A stretch of DNA of 48,724 nucleotides, taken from the NCBI GenBank assembly GCA_026983835.1, contig JALSTH010000073.1:1-48724 (forward strand), read 5' to 3'. The notes under the pieces were generated by a model, which ran no database searches, had not been told where the DNA came from, and worked only from the letters and a program-made list of their open reading frames with translations. Shown here piece after piece: positions 25,083-34,068 of the stretch. Numbering within the stretch: position 1 is the first letter of the stretch; every line of letters starts with the position of its first letter. Both the position numbers and the translations under genes were made by a program. The stretch comes from Candidatus Zixiibacteriota bacterium. GTDB lineage: Bacteria; Zixibacteria; MSB-5A5; UM-FILTER-46-8.

Positions 25083-26168
25083 TTATACTTCAGTAATCGA
25101 TTTATTGTCTACCGGCAATTTTATTGTAACGGTTGCGCCGGTGGGAGAATTGTTGGTGATTGTAATTTCGCCCTTGTGTTCGTCGGAAATGGCTTTCGCA
25201 ATTGACAAACCCAACCCGGAACCTTTTTTACGGGTGGAAAAAAACGGCTCGAAGACCCTATTGATAATTTCTTTATCGAATCCGTCCCCACTGTCGGAAA
25301 TCTCAACGGTAAGGTGATTTGAATTCTTTCGATAATTACATTTTATTTCGACTTGACCGCCACCCTCAGCGGCTTGAAGCGCATTGATAAGGATATTGAG
25401 GAACATCCGCTCCAGCCTTTTCTCATTTCCTCGAGTAAAGCCGTTTACCTCTTTGTTCTGAAAAACAAGCCTTACTCCCAACCTATCGGCTTGCTGTTTT
25501 GCTTGGCGGACTACGGTATCCAATACGGAAGGAACATTTATATGGTCCGTATAAGTTACTTTCGGGGTGGCGAAATCGAGATAATCCATTACGACTCCGC
25601 TTAATCGGTCGATCTCTCTGGAAATTATTTCGATCGAATGGTGGTTATCGTTTTCAAGTTGTTGGGATTTTAAGTCGTTAATCGCATTTCTGAGTGAGCT
25701 AAGCGGTTGACGGACATCATCGGCAACGGACTTTGCAAATCGCTCCAAAGCTTCGGTTCTTTCCCTATCGTTTGCCGTTGGAGAAGGTTGCTCTTCATCA
25801 TAAATTTGTTTTATGCTTTTTTCGGCTACCCAGCCGGCGATAATTCCCATCGATAGATAACTTATTATTTCAGCTATGGTCTCGGATAAAACATCGGGAC
25901 CCTGATAAAAGGTTATTCCGCTCAATATGGAAAACAACGAAAAACCCAAAGCGGCGATAATACCGCCCTTAAACCCAAGGGTAAAGGCGCTTAACGCAAT
26001 TGGGATAAAGCATAATTGCTGATTTATCAAGGATATAAAAGGGATGCTTCCCAGTATGGGATAAAGTATCGGATTATAGAACTTGATAAGCAGGGCTATC
26101 AGGGCGGTAATTATTATAAGTAGAATATTGCTGTCTAATCTATCCTCGTCATAGGATTTGTTTATCAT
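25083..26168 (-). CDS. Membrane histidine kinase-like protein lacking the H-box histidine
   Basis: 361 residues. Four or five hydrophobic helices (about 13-113) form a membrane sensor. A DHp-like helix pair follows (about 135-200), then an HATPase domain with the N-box Asn-Ile-Leu-Ile-Asn-Ala, the G1 box Asp-Ser-Gly-Asp-Gly-Phe, the F-box Phe-Glu-Pro-Phe-Phe-Ser-Thr and the G2 box Gly-Ser-Gly-Leu-Gly-Leu-Ser. The H-box reads Val-Ala-Asp-Asp-Val-Arg-Gln-Pro-Leu, with Asp150 (GAT, 25719-25721) where the phospho-acceptor His is expected. The ATP site looks intact. No response regulator is adjacent. It follows nadC by 39 nt on the same strand. Confidence 0.85.
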   Translation of the reverse strand: MINKSYDEDRLDSNILLIIITALIALLIKFYNPILYPILGSIPFISLINQQLCFIPIALSAFTLGFKGGIIAALGFSLFSILSGITFYQGPDVLSETIAEIISYLSMGIIAGWVAEKSIKQIYDEEQPSPTANDRERTEALERFAKSVADDVRQPLSSLRNAINDLKSQQLENDNHHSIEIISREIDRLSGVVMDYLDFATPKVTYTDHINVPSVLDTVVRQAKQQADRLGVRLVFQNKEVNGFTRGNEKRLERMFLNILINALQAAEGGGQVEIKCNYRKNSNHLTVEISDSGDGFDKEIINRVFEPFFSTRKKGSGLGLSIAKAISDEHKGEITITNNSPTGATVTIKLPVDNKSITEV

Positions 26169-26207
26169 ACTTTTATTGCTGTTTCCCGTGCAATTCTAAA
26201 TTGGTTC

Positions 26208-27083
26208 TCATTTGTCTATCAAAAGTGAAAAATTGAAAGCAGGTGCGGAATGGGTTAATGCTCCTACAGAAATATAGTCCACTCCCGTGGCGGCATACTT
26301 GGAGATATTGCTCAAATCCATTCCTCCGGAAGCTTCCAATTTAATTTTATTATTCTTTTTCTTTTTAACCAAAAGGATTGCTTTTTTCACTAATTGGGGA
26401 GTAAAATTATCTAACATTATTCTATCCACATCATAGTTCAAAGCGATTTTCAACTCGTTTAAATTTGTAACCTCTACCTCAATTTGGGGTACCTTGAATT
26501 TCCTGCGGGAGGTAATTCTTTTGCGATGTATGATAACCAATTCAATTGCATTTTCCAATCCGCCGGCGGCGGCGATATGGTTTTCCTTTATAAGATACAT
26601 ATCGGAGAGATCGAAACGGTGATTTTCCCCTCCTCCCATTTGCACCGCATATTTTTCAATTTCTCTTAATCCGGGCAGGGTTTTACGGGTATCGAGCAGT
26701 TTCGTCCGGGTCCCTTTAAGCCTCTTGACGAATTCAGCAGTTAGGGTGGATATTCCGGAAAGGTGGCTCAAAAAATTTAGCGCCGTCCTTTCCGCCTTTA
26801 ATATCGCCTCGATATCACCATTAACAATCAGAACGGTCTCGTTGTTTTTGATTCTACTCCCATCCTTAACTTTTTTCAGGACAGATATTTCTTTATTTAT
26901 CGATTTGAAAGATTCAATTGCTATCGGGATACCGCTTATCACCCCCGTTTGCTTTGCTATAATTCTTGCGGTTCCCCGTTTGCCAAAATGTCCTATCGCC
27001 TTTGTTGTAATATCATTATACGCTTTATCTTCGATGAGTGCTGATTTTATTATTTTGCGGATTTTACGGCTGTCCGGTTTCAT
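26208..27083 (-). CDS. nadC: Nicotinate-nucleotide pyrophosphorylase (carboxylating)
   Basis: Quinolinate phosphoribosyltransferase of de novo NAD synthesis. Recognised from Asp-Thr-Arg-Lys-Thr-Leu-Pro-Gly-Leu-Arg, the Gly-Gly-Gly-Glu-Asn-His-Arg segment and the C-terminal Glu-Ala-Ser-Gly-Gly-Met and Ser-Val-Gly-Ala-Leu-Thr-His loops. The ATG at 27083 gives 291 residues, normal for the family; an in-frame TTG at 27131 would add 16 and has no better ribosome binding site. nadA and nadB are not in the window. Confidence 0.93.
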   Translation of the reverse strand: MKPDSRKIRKIIKSALIEDKAYNDITTKAIGHFGKRGTARIIAKQTGVISGIPIAIESFKSINKEISVLKKVKDGSRIKNNETVLIVNGDIEAILKAERTALNFLSHLSGISTLTAEFVKRLKGTRTKLLDTRKTLPGLREIEKYAVQMGGGENHRFDLSDMYLIKENHIAAAGGLENAIELVIIHRKRITSRRKFKVPQIEVEVTNLNELKIALNYDVDRIMLDNFTPQLVKKAILLVKKKKNNKIKLEASGGMDLSNISKYAATGVDYISVGALTHSAPAFNFSLLIDK

Positions 27084-27216
27084 ATAATAACTTGACGGAA
27101 TTTGATCGGTTATATTTTCTACTTCGCTCAAGTATTTAATTAACCAATTATAATACGACCGCCGTCGATAATCAACATTATTAGAAATGGAATATAAATC
27201 GATTTTTAAATCACGA

Positions 27217-27255
27217 TAAAATAGGCATCTTCGAGTTTTCCAAGAAGATGTCTAT
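27217..27255 (-). terminator. Terminator after the Asp-box protein gene
   Basis: On the minus strand a 12-bp stem (27244-27255 with 27221-27232, one G-U pair) and an 11-nt loop are followed by TTTATC. It lies 23 nt after the stop codon and separates this gene from nadC. Confidence 0.6.
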
Positions 27256-27278
27256 CAAATCTGAAATTTCAAAATCCG

Positions 27279-28970
27279 CTATTTTAGAAATACAGCCTTG
27301 CGTACATTTATACCTTCGGATGATTTAAGCCTAATAAGGTAAACTCCCGAGGACAAATTGCTCGGGGACCAGCGGATTGAATAACTGCCCGGTTGATATT
27401 TGGATTTCGCTATATCCTCGACTTTTCTTCCGGAAATATCAAAGGCGGTGATTTCGACCTCCGATTGATGGGGAACATTGAATTTTATTTCCGTAGAGCT
27501 GTTGAAGGGGTTGGGATAATTCGATATCAATAAGGGTTGGGTCGGTATCGGGACTACATTGTCGTCAACTCCGATTGTGTAAGTGGAATCAACCCTCGCT
27601 CCATAAGTATCCTCATCGCCCAAACGAAAATCGGTCCAGACGCAGTTGGCGACACCGTTGTGGACTGCCACGCCGCTATATTCGCCGATAAGTCCACCCT
27701 TATATCCGCCTTGGGTCGGATCGCTCGATACCGTCGTAACTCTCCTATTGTCGGACCAAGTTTCTCCGCCATCAAAGGATTGGGTTATATAAACATCATA
27801 AAGCAGATTGTCGGGGTCATTACGACGGTCATAGAACATAACGGTAATGGTTCCATTTTCATCGACATAAGTCCAAGGGTGAAATTGATCCGCACCATTA
27901 CCTAAATCGTCATCGTTGATTCTTTCCGGCTCGCTCCATGTCTCTCCCTGATCGGTGGATTTACGAAAATAAATATCGAAATCGTGACCCGCCCAATCCA
28001 TATAAGCTACATAAAGATTACCGTTATACTGACTCCCGGTGATATCCGCATCCATTGCCGGATATGAAAATACGGTTATACCCCCATTGATTTCGGTTTG
28101 TGCCGTGGAAACGGAGGTCAATTCGATATCATCGTTCCAGGTTTGCCCTCCGTCAAAGGAACGGTCAAGCATAATTGTATTGAAATAGTAGCTGACCCAA
28201 GCAACATATACAACGCCCCCGGACCCAACTACCGGTACCGACCACTGAAGATATGGGGCATCGGATATCCTTATGGGATCTTCCCATGTTTGATTTCCAT
28301 CGGTTGAGCGGATTACATAGCAATCAGTAAGGAAATCCGGCTCATAAATAAATCTTGTCCAGCTGATATATAAGTTGCCTTGATAGGGAGAATCGGGAGC
28401 ACGATCGCAGGCAATTAACTCCTTATCCTCGAATATCGTGGAATCCATCGTCATCAAGGCAATGGTCGGTTCATCCCAAGTTATTCCTCCGGTTGTAGAG
28501 GGGAACACCTCCATCCCGCTTTCATCCTCGTCCCAATTGAACGAAAGGCTGAGGGCATAGATCGTACCCCCCGCATTGAAAGTCAGTCCGGGATCAGACA
28601 TTCTCGGTTGATTGTCGTTTGGAAGCAGGTCATCCAACCATGTTTTTCCTCCATCAAGGGAAAATCCCACCCCTATGCGTCGGTATCCAAGACGGAAATC
28701 CCGCCAGACCGCAACGACATTATCGGGGTTGGTCGGATTGATACAAACCTGCTGTTCGTTTTGTATTTCGCCGGACTCATCGGAGTTGATGCGAACATTG
28801 AGTGTATCATCAAGGGGACCCGTCGGTTTGTAGTATGGTTCAAAACCGCCCGGCATTAAATGAATACTTGGTTCCGGCATCATCCGTTTGAATTCCCTTG
28901 CCTTGGCGTTTGAGGGGAACAAATTGATAATTAACAGAAATGAAAACAAAGTTATTAGGGAACTGCGCAT
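27279..28970 (-). CDS. Secreted Asp-box (BNR) repeat protein with type IX sorting domain
   Basis: 563 residues. A signal peptide (about 1-24) is followed by a beta-propeller of sialidase-like type with five Asp-boxes (Ser-x-Asp-x-Gly-x-Thr-Trp), for example Ser-Leu-Asp-Gly-Gly-Lys-Thr-Trp and Ser-Thr-Asp-Gln-Gly-Glu-Thr-Trp. The last about 80 residues are a T9SS type A sorting domain with Asn-Tyr-Pro-Asn-Pro-Phe-Asn-Ser-Ser-Thr. Sialidase activity is not shown: the Arg triad and Tyr/Glu of true sialidases could not be assigned by eye. A strong GGAGGAG precedes the ATG. Monocistronic, with its own terminator. Confidence 0.85.
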   Translation of the reverse strand: MRSSLITLFSFLLIINLFPSNAKAREFKRMMPEPSIHLMPGGFEPYYKPTGPLDDTLNVRINSDESGEIQNEQQVCINPTNPDNVVAVWRDFRLGYRRIGVGFSLDGGKTWLDDLLPNDNQPRMSDPGLTFNAGGTIYALSLSFNWDEDESGMEVFPSTTGGITWDEPTIALMTMDSTIFEDKELIACDRAPDSPYQGNLYISWTRFIYEPDFLTDCYVIRSTDGNQTWEDPIRISDAPYLQWSVPVVGSGGVVYVAWVSYYFNTIMLDRSFDGGQTWNDDIELTSVSTAQTEINGGITVFSYPAMDADITGSQYNGNLYVAYMDWAGHDFDIYFRKSTDQGETWSEPERINDDDLGNGADQFHPWTYVDENGTITVMFYDRRNDPDNLLYDVYITQSFDGGETWSDNRRVTTVSSDPTQGGYKGGLIGEYSGVAVHNGVANCVWTDFRLGDEDTYGARVDSTYTIGVDDNVVPIPTQPLLISNYPNPFNSSTEIKFNVPHQSEVEITAFDISGRKVEDIAKSKYQPGSYSIRWSPSNLSSGVYLIRLKSSEGINVRKAVFLK

Positions 28971-29195
28971 ATCTCCTCCACGAATTGGAATTATGGGGAC
29001 TGTTAGTTGTTGCTTGGACTACCATTAAGTAATATAATACATCTTAACCGATAAGCGAAAGTTTTTTTGACAAATTCTGTTATCTCGATTCCATTTTGTT
29101 ATTATTCCCGAAATTTTCTCTAAACAAAGGGAAAAAGATAACTATAACTAAGGACGAAATATAACCTTATTTGTTGCGAGAATAAGATATTTTAT

Positions 29196-29702
29196 ATGAT
29201 TAACCGATTTAATCGAAAGTGGATACTATACATCGGCATTCTGACAATTTTTGTTTTCGGGATTTTCATAGATTGTGCTTTCAAACGAAATGAGAACAAT
29301 ATCGGAACCTCCCGAAATTCATCATCATTGGAGGAGTTGGACCTTAAGATATTAAGTAAAACAATGGGATACGCCTTAGGTTCTCCTTTCGATATGAAAA
29401 TGCGCCTTACCAATAAAGGCGGTAAAACTATCGAGCTGCACTTCCCAAATGGCTATGCTTATGACTTTTTTATTTATCAAAAGAACGAATTAATATATCG
29501 CTTTTCGGAGGATGAGAATTATCCTACTGGATTGAAGAAGATTGAATTAGCTCCCGAAGATTCAATTGTATTGGGCGGAATATGGCTTTGCAAAGATAGA
29601 AATGGGGATTGGGTTCGTGGCGGACGGTATCAGTTAATAGGTGTTATTAACACCGATCCCCCGATTATTTCGGATATTCTTCCCTTTGGATTAACTGATT
29701 AA
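29196..29702 (+). CDS. Small exported protein with BsuPI-like domain
   Basis: 168 residues. The N-terminus is a hydrophobic export signal ending near Cys27, which may be lipidated although the lipobox is imperfect. The rest resembles the intracellular proteinase inhibitor BsuPI fold: a conserved Leu-x-Phe-Pro-Asn-Gly-Tyr-Ala-Tyr-Asp-Phe segment, an Ile-Tyr-Arg-Phe-Ser-Glu-Asp strand and a final Gly-Gly-Arg-Tyr-Gln-Leu. The assignment is by eye and modest. Its ATG lacks a clear Shine-Dalgarno. It meets the glycosyltransferase gene tail to tail, sharing the stop TTAA. Confidence 0.65.
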   Translation: MINRFNRKWILYIGILTIFVFGIFIDCAFKRNENNIGTSRNSSSLEELDLKILSKTMGYALGSPFDMKMRLTNKGGKTIELHFPNGYAYDFFIYQKNELIYRFSEDENYPTGLKKIELAPEDSIVLGGIWLCKDRNGDWVRGGRYQLIGVINTDPPIISDILPFGLTD

Positions 29703-30925
29703 CCCGCCTTTGTTTTTCGTTTTTCCCCATAAGAGTATTCAAAAGCCTTTATGATGCCCTCGGCGGAATTTTTCCATTGATAATTTGTATGGACTCTTTC
29801 GGCAGCAGCTTTCCCCAACCGCGAGCGCAATTCCGGGTTATTGATGAGCTTTTCAATTTTGTCCTTCATAATATCGTAATCCCCGGGAGGAAATAATAGC
29901 CCATCCTTATTATCCCTGATGACTTCCGATATTTGCCCGATATCCGCCCCTACTATGGTGCAGCCGACCCCCATCGACTCGAAAAGTTTCAAGGGGGAAA
30001 AATAGAAAAATTCGATTTGCGGGTAAGGCAGGATGAAGATATTTATCGCTTTTAGATAAGTGGGCATTAAATCAAAAGGCACTTTACCAGTGCATATAAT
30101 TTTATCTTTAAATTCAATCAAACACTTGTCAACAGCGGCGGGGAGATTATCCCAATCAAGCTTCAAACCAACTAAGAGTAGGCGTATATTTTCATATTTC
30201 TCCGCCAATGAAGGAAAGATATTCAACAATCCGGGGAGTCCGTGCCATGGTGCAAGGTTGCCCATAAATCCTATTGTTATTTTATCTTTGGTATGATATT
30301 TTTCCCTGATTTCTGAAGCATCCATATCATATTTGAACCTCTTGGGATCTATTCCGTTAGGACAGACGAAGATCCGATTGATATCGCCGCCGAATGCGCC
30401 ATAATATCTTTTCATTTCTTCGGAGACTACACAGATTGCCTTTGAATGCCTTATAAAAAAGCGCTCGAATTTCAGATATACCTTTGGGAAATCGTGGTAT
30501 TCGTTTTGGAATAGCTCCAACAAGGGACCATCGGTGTCGTAAACAAGTTTTTTCCTCAAAATGAAAGAACTCAAGTAATAGGACCATAAGGGCATAGGTC
30601 TGATAACAATTATATCGGGTTTATACTTCAAGAACAACTTAAATTCCAAAGGTAGATAGCTGAGGTTTCCGAGAAACCGTTTTATTTCTCCCTTTAGGAG
30701 GATAAACGGGCGAGGGATTATTTTCATCATTTTATTCGATCTTACCTTGGGAACACTATGCGCGATAGGTTTATTTTCCGGGGCAGTCTTCAGCTGCGCT
30801 CGTATTTTACGATGCATATTTACAACGATAACCTCATTTCCCAATGATCGCAGACCATCGGCAAGCCCATAAGTCCGCGTGAATTGGATGGTGCTTGGGG
30901 AATAATTCAGGTATAATATCTTCAT
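29699..30925 (-). CDS. Family 4 (GT-B) glycosyltransferase
   Basis: Cytoplasmic or membrane-associated sugar transferase of 408 residues with two Rossmann-like domains. The C-terminal domain carries Val-Cys-Pro-Asn-Gly-Ile-Asp-Pro, Ile-Gly-Phe-Met-Gly-Asn-Leu-Ala-Pro-Trp-His-Gly and the donor-binding Glu-x7-Glu in Phe-Glu-Ser-Met-Gly-Val-Gly...Ser-Glu-Val-Ile. The N-terminal domain has a basic patch and hydrophobic stretch (about 70-135) that may touch the membrane. Substrate cannot be told; surface polysaccharide or glycolipid synthesis is likely. It stands alone, with divergent and convergent neighbours. Confidence 0.88.
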   Translation of the reverse strand: MKILYLNYSPSTIQFTRTYGLADGLRSLGNEVIVVNMHRKIRAQLKTAPENKPIAHSVPKVRSNKMMKIIPRPFILLKGEIKRFLGNLSYLPLEFKLFLKYKPDIIVIRPMPLWSYYLSSFILRKKLVYDTDGPLLELFQNEYHDFPKVYLKFERFFIRHSKAICVVSEEMKRYYGAFGGDINRIFVCPNGIDPKRFKYDMDASEIREKYHTKDKITIGFMGNLAPWHGLPGLLNIFPSLAEKYENIRLLLVGLKLDWDNLPAAVDKCLIEFKDKIICTGKVPFDLMPTYLKAINIFILPYPQIEFFYFSPLKLFESMGVGCTIVGADIGQISEVIRDNKDGLLFPPGDYDIMKDKIEKLINNPELRSRLGKAAAERVHTNYQWKNSAEGIIKAFEYSYGEKRKTKAG

Positions 30926-31140
30926 TAATTTATCCGCTTTTGTTTCTTTTCCGATTAATGGAATAATTCTTTTGCCATTGGATATATTTTACATCCCACT
31001 TTTTGTCAGGATATAAATCTTGCCCATCGAAGTCAAGGGTTGTTATTTGGTTCAAGCATATTATCGTCAAGCTCCGTCATTATTTGAAACCGAAAAAGGG
31101 TTCTCATCTTAGTTGGAGCAAAAATGAAAAGTTTTTGACA

Positions 31141-32001
31141 ATGAAGCAAATATTGTTGCTAATCACCGCCGCCGTTGCGGTTAGTCCCGCATCGATATTC
31201 ATTCTGTTGGCTGATGCTCCACCGCTTTCGGTGGCGTTTTATCGGATGTTTTTTGCTTCGATTATTTTGGCTCCGATATTTTTCTGGAGATACCTTTCGG
31301 GGCGATTTGAATCGATATCCAGGAAGAAACTCCTTCAATCGATTGCTTCCGGTCTATTTCTATCAGCTCACTTCGCCACTTGGATTACCTCACTGTTTTA
31401 TACTCCTGTAGCTAATTCGGTTATCCTAGTTACAACCCAACCGGTATTTGTTGCGCTTTTGGGTTGGTTGTTCCTAAAGGAGAGGCTGAGGTGGTCGGGT
31501 GTTATCGGTATTTTAATTGCCGTATTGGGCGCTATAGTAATAGCCGGCGGTGATTTCAATTTGAGTCCGGAATACCTTATTGGCGATGTTTTGGCGCTTA
31601 TCGGAGTGGTTATGGCAGCTTCATACATCACCATCGGCCGAGAAGTGCGCAAAGAGGTCCATCTTTTGAGCTATACATTCTTATGCTACACCTTTTCGGC
31701 GATAGGTCTTTTTTTTATTGTGATATTATTCAAACAACCCCTGTATGGATTTCAGCCGAAAAGTTATTTGTATTTTGTTTTGTTGGGATTGATACCGAGC
31801 GTATTGGGTCATTCGTTATATAATTGGGCTTTAAAATATCTAAAAGCTTATATTGTGGGTGTATGTATATTGGGAGAGCCGATAGGAGCCACTTTGCTTG
31901 CTTGGGCGGTATTGAAACAGGAACCTACCATATATTTTTATTTCGGCGCAATACTGATAGGTGTTGGCTTGATTGTTTTATTTTCAAGCGAGAGAGAATG
32001 A
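31141..32001 (+). CDS. EamA/DMT family transporter
   Basis: Integral membrane protein with about ten helices in two EamA repeats. The first repeat includes Ala-Phe-Tyr-Arg-Met-Phe-Phe-Ala-Ser, the second Gly-Leu-Ile-Pro-Ser-Val-Leu-Gly-His-Ser-Leu-Tyr-Asn-Trp-Ala-Leu. I start it at the ATG at 31141 (286 residues, the usual family length); the frame is open further upstream to a TTG at 31003, but that stretch is basic and not transporter-like. Substrate unknown (DMT proteins export amino acids, nucleosides and others). pyrD starts 54 nt after it. Confidence 0.88.
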   Translation: MKQILLLITAAVAVSPASIFILLADAPPLSVAFYRMFFASIILAPIFFWRYLSGRFESISRKKLLQSIASGLFLSAHFATWITSLFYTPVANSVILVTTQPVFVALLGWLFLKERLRWSGVIGILIAVLGAIVIAGGDFNLSPEYLIGDVLALIGVVMAASYITIGREVRKEVHLLSYTFLCYTFSAIGLFFIVILFKQPLYGFQPKSYLYFVLLGLIPSVLGHSLYNWALKYLKAYIVGVCILGEPIGATLLAWAVLKQEPTIYFYFGAILIGVGLIVLFSSERE

Positions 32002-32055
32002 TATTTCATATTTCAGGGTTTGCATTATTTGGACAAATTTATTTACTTAAATATT

Positions 32056-32973
32056 ATGGCTGTTGATCTATCGATTGAAATCGCCGGAAAACAATTTAAT
32101 AATCCGATATGGACGGCATCTGGAACCTGCGGATACGGTGAGGAGTTGTCCGAATATTTTCCACTTAAACAGCTCGGAGCGATAATAACCAAGAGCATCA
32201 CACTCGATCCCCGTAAAGGTCATCCGCCTCCCAGAGTGTTTGAGACTTCCTGCGGGATGCTAAATGCTATCGGCCTTCAGAATGTCGGATTGGATGATTT
32301 CGTCTCTTCCAAAATTCCTTTCTTAAAGAATAAAGGGGCGAATATTATAGTCAATGTGGCTGGTAATTCCATAGAGGAATATAAGTCGATTTGTGAGAGG
32401 CTCTCGGATTATTTTGCGGATATTTCGCTGATCGAACTAAATATGTCCTGCCCGAATGTGGTCAATGGTATGGAATATTCCAAAGACCCCAAAGCGGCGG
32501 AGCTTTTGGTTAGGGAAGTTAAAAAGTCAACGGCGATACCGATAATCGCCAAGCTCTCGCCAAATGTTTCCGATATCGCGGAGATAGCTTCGGCAGTTGA
32601 ACAAGGCGGGGCGGATGCTATTTCGATGATAAACACTTTAATCGGAATGGCTGTCGATGTCGAAACTTTCGTGCCCCGCTTATCCAATATAACCGGCGGA
32701 CTCTCCGGTCCGGCTATTAAACCGGTGGCGGTTGCGATGGTTTATCGAACCTATAAAAGGGTGAACATTCCCATAGTAGGGATTGGGGGGATATCCGATT
32801 ATCGTGATGTTATCGAATTTATGCTTTGTGGGGCAAGCGCTGTACAGGTAGGAACCGCTAATTTTATCAATCCATTAACCGCCGTAGAAATTATATCCGA
32901 TATAGGGAATTGGTTGGGGGAAAGAGGTTATTCATCTCCGAAAGATATTATCGGAAAGGTGCGGGATAAATGA
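32056..32973 (+). CDS. pyrD: Dihydroorotate dehydrogenase, class 1
   Basis: Oxidises dihydroorotate to orotate in pyrimidine synthesis, using FMN. 305 residues from the ATG at 32056; a TTG at 32020 would add 12 atypical residues. Motifs: Thr-Ala-Ser-Gly-Thr-Cys-Gly-Tyr, Asn-Ala-Ile-Gly-Leu-Gln-Asn-Val-Gly, and Glu-Leu-Asn-Met-Ser-Cys-Pro-Asn, where Cys is the catalytic base of class 1 enzymes. Closest to the PyrDB catalytic subunit, which needs a PyrK electron transfer subunit; no pyrK is seen next to it. It overlaps pyrF by 4 nt. Confidence 0.93.
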   Translation: MAVDLSIEIAGKQFNNPIWTASGTCGYGEELSEYFPLKQLGAIITKSITLDPRKGHPPPRVFETSCGMLNAIGLQNVGLDDFVSSKIPFLKNKGANIIVNVAGNSIEEYKSICERLSDYFADISLIELNMSCPNVVNGMEYSKDPKAAELLVREVKKSTAIPIIAKLSPNVSDIAEIASAVEQGGADAISMINTLIGMAVDVETFVPRLSNITGGLSGPAIKPVAVAMVYRTYKRVNIPIVGIGGISDYRDVIEFMLCGASAVQVGTANFINPLTAVEIISDIGNWLGERGYSSPKDIIGKVRDK

Positions 32974-33878
32974 AGTTCATCGATAAATTGCGGGAAGCCG
33001 TTCGGCGGAACAACTCAAGGGTGTGTGTAGGATTGGATTCCGATTATGATAAATTGCCGAAGTCGGCAAAAACTCATCAGAATCCACAGGGTTATTTTAA
33101 TAAGCGAATTATTGAGGCGACAAAAAAAACTGTATGCGCTTATAAAATCAATATCGCCTTCTATGAATGCCGTGGGGCGGAGGGTTGGAAGAGTTTGGAG
33201 ATTACGGTAAACGCAATCCCCGAGGATATACCGATTATAATTGATGCCAAGCGGGCGGATATAGGGAATACCGCTAAAAAATACGCCCAAGCGTTTTACG
33301 AGTATTTGAATGCCGATGCGGTTACTGTTAATCCTTATTTGGGGATTGACGGGATAAAGCCGTTTTTGGAATATCCCGATAAGTGTGCCTTTGTGCTTTG
33401 CCATACATCTAATCGGTCTTCGATTGACTTTCAAAGATTGAGAGTGATGCTCGATGCGGATATAAAAAGTGATGATATACAAATTCCCTTGAAACGGAAG
33501 TTATCGGGGAAAAGATTTATCGGCAAGGGGAAAGGTGGGGAAGATGTAATTGCCCCCAATCGGCTCTTTGAAGTGGTAGCGAGGAGGGTTGCGGAATGGG
33601 ATAGTATCGGGAGTTGCGGTTTGGTTGTTGGGGCGAATGCATCGGATGATTTCAAAAGTATCATTGAGATTGCTCCGGGATTACCTCTTTTGATCCCGGG
33701 CATAGGAGCGCAGGGGGGAGATATCAAAGAAACGGTGTCGGCACTTGAAGGGACGGATTTTCTGATAAATTCGTCGCGGGGGATAATTTTCGCGGACGGG
33801 TATGATGATTTTGCTGAAGGGGCTTATAGCCAAGCATCGGCGCTACGGGATATTATTAATGATATTTTAATGAAATAA
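32970..33878 (+). CDS. pyrF: Orotidine 5'-phosphate decarboxylase, type 2
   Basis: Last step of UMP synthesis. 302 residues, which fits the longer type 2 PyrF. The catalytic segment is Asp-Ala-Lys-Arg-Ala-Asp-Ile-Gly-Asn-Thr-Ala, with Lys and both Asp residues in place (Ala replaces the commoner Gly). The C-terminus has Leu-Ile-Pro-Gly-Ile-Gly-Ala-Gln-Gly-Gly, the phosphate-binding loop. Starts in the ATGA overlap with pyrD. Confidence 0.93.
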   Translation: MKFIDKLREAVRRNNSRVCVGLDSDYDKLPKSAKTHQNPQGYFNKRIIEATKKTVCAYKINIAFYECRGAEGWKSLEITVNAIPEDIPIIIDAKRADIGNTAKKYAQAFYEYLNADAVTVNPYLGIDGIKPFLEYPDKCAFVLCHTSNRSSIDFQRLRVMLDADIKSDDIQIPLKRKLSGKRFIGKGKGGEDVIAPNRLFEVVARRVAEWDSIGSCGLVVGANASDDFKSIIEIAPGLPLLIPGIGAQGGDIKETVSALEGTDFLINSSRGIIFADGYDDFAEGAYSQASALRDIINDILMK

Positions 33879-33883
33879 TTACT

Positions 33884-33903
33884 GATAATTTAAATTATCT
33901 TTT
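33884..33903 (+). terminator. Possible AT-rich terminator after pyrF
   Basis: A 16-bp perfect palindrome, GATAATTTAAATTATC (33884-33899), can form a 6-bp stem with TTAA loop and is followed by TTTTGTCTTT, six nt after the pyrF stop. The stem is weak. Confidence 0.35.
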
Positions 33904-33972
33904 GTCTTTGGTGGAATTTTTTATAGTGACTGCCATAAGAGAGGGGAGCGTGATTGTTTATAAAAAATTACA

Positions 33973-34002
33973 TTGGAAATTAAGGGTGCAATAAATTATA
34001 AT
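33973..34002 (+). promoter_or_regulatory. Sigma-70 promoter candidate for accD-folC-uvrB
   Basis: TTGGAA (33973-33978), 18 nt, perfect TATAAT (33997-34002), about 65 nt before the accD ATG. Confidence 0.45.
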
Positions 34003-34021
34003 TATGTTTATTAGTGAGAAA

Positions 34022-34041
34022 GCATAAATAGTGTTTTATGC
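34022..34041 (+). promoter_or_regulatory. Inverted repeat in the accD leader
   Basis: GCATAAA (34022-34028) and TTTATGC (34035-34041) form a perfect 7-bp hairpin with a 6-nt loop in the 5' leader, ending 27 nt before the ATG. It could be an operator or an mRNA control hairpin. Confidence 0.3.
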
Positions 34042-34068
34042 GAGTTGAAATTTAGAGAATCGACCAAA

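Noticed and set aside
29067-29072. TTGACA upstream of the BsuPI-like gene
   Set aside because: No acceptable -10 hexamer at 16-18 nt spacing.
31003-31140. N-terminal extension of the EamA transporter to a TTG at 31003
   Set aside because: The extra 46 residues are basic and unlike the family; the ATG at 31141 gives the usual length with an immediate first helix.
33015-33482. 155-codon minus-strand ORF inside pyrF
   Set aside because: Antisense shadow; PyrF motifs are continuous on the plus strand.
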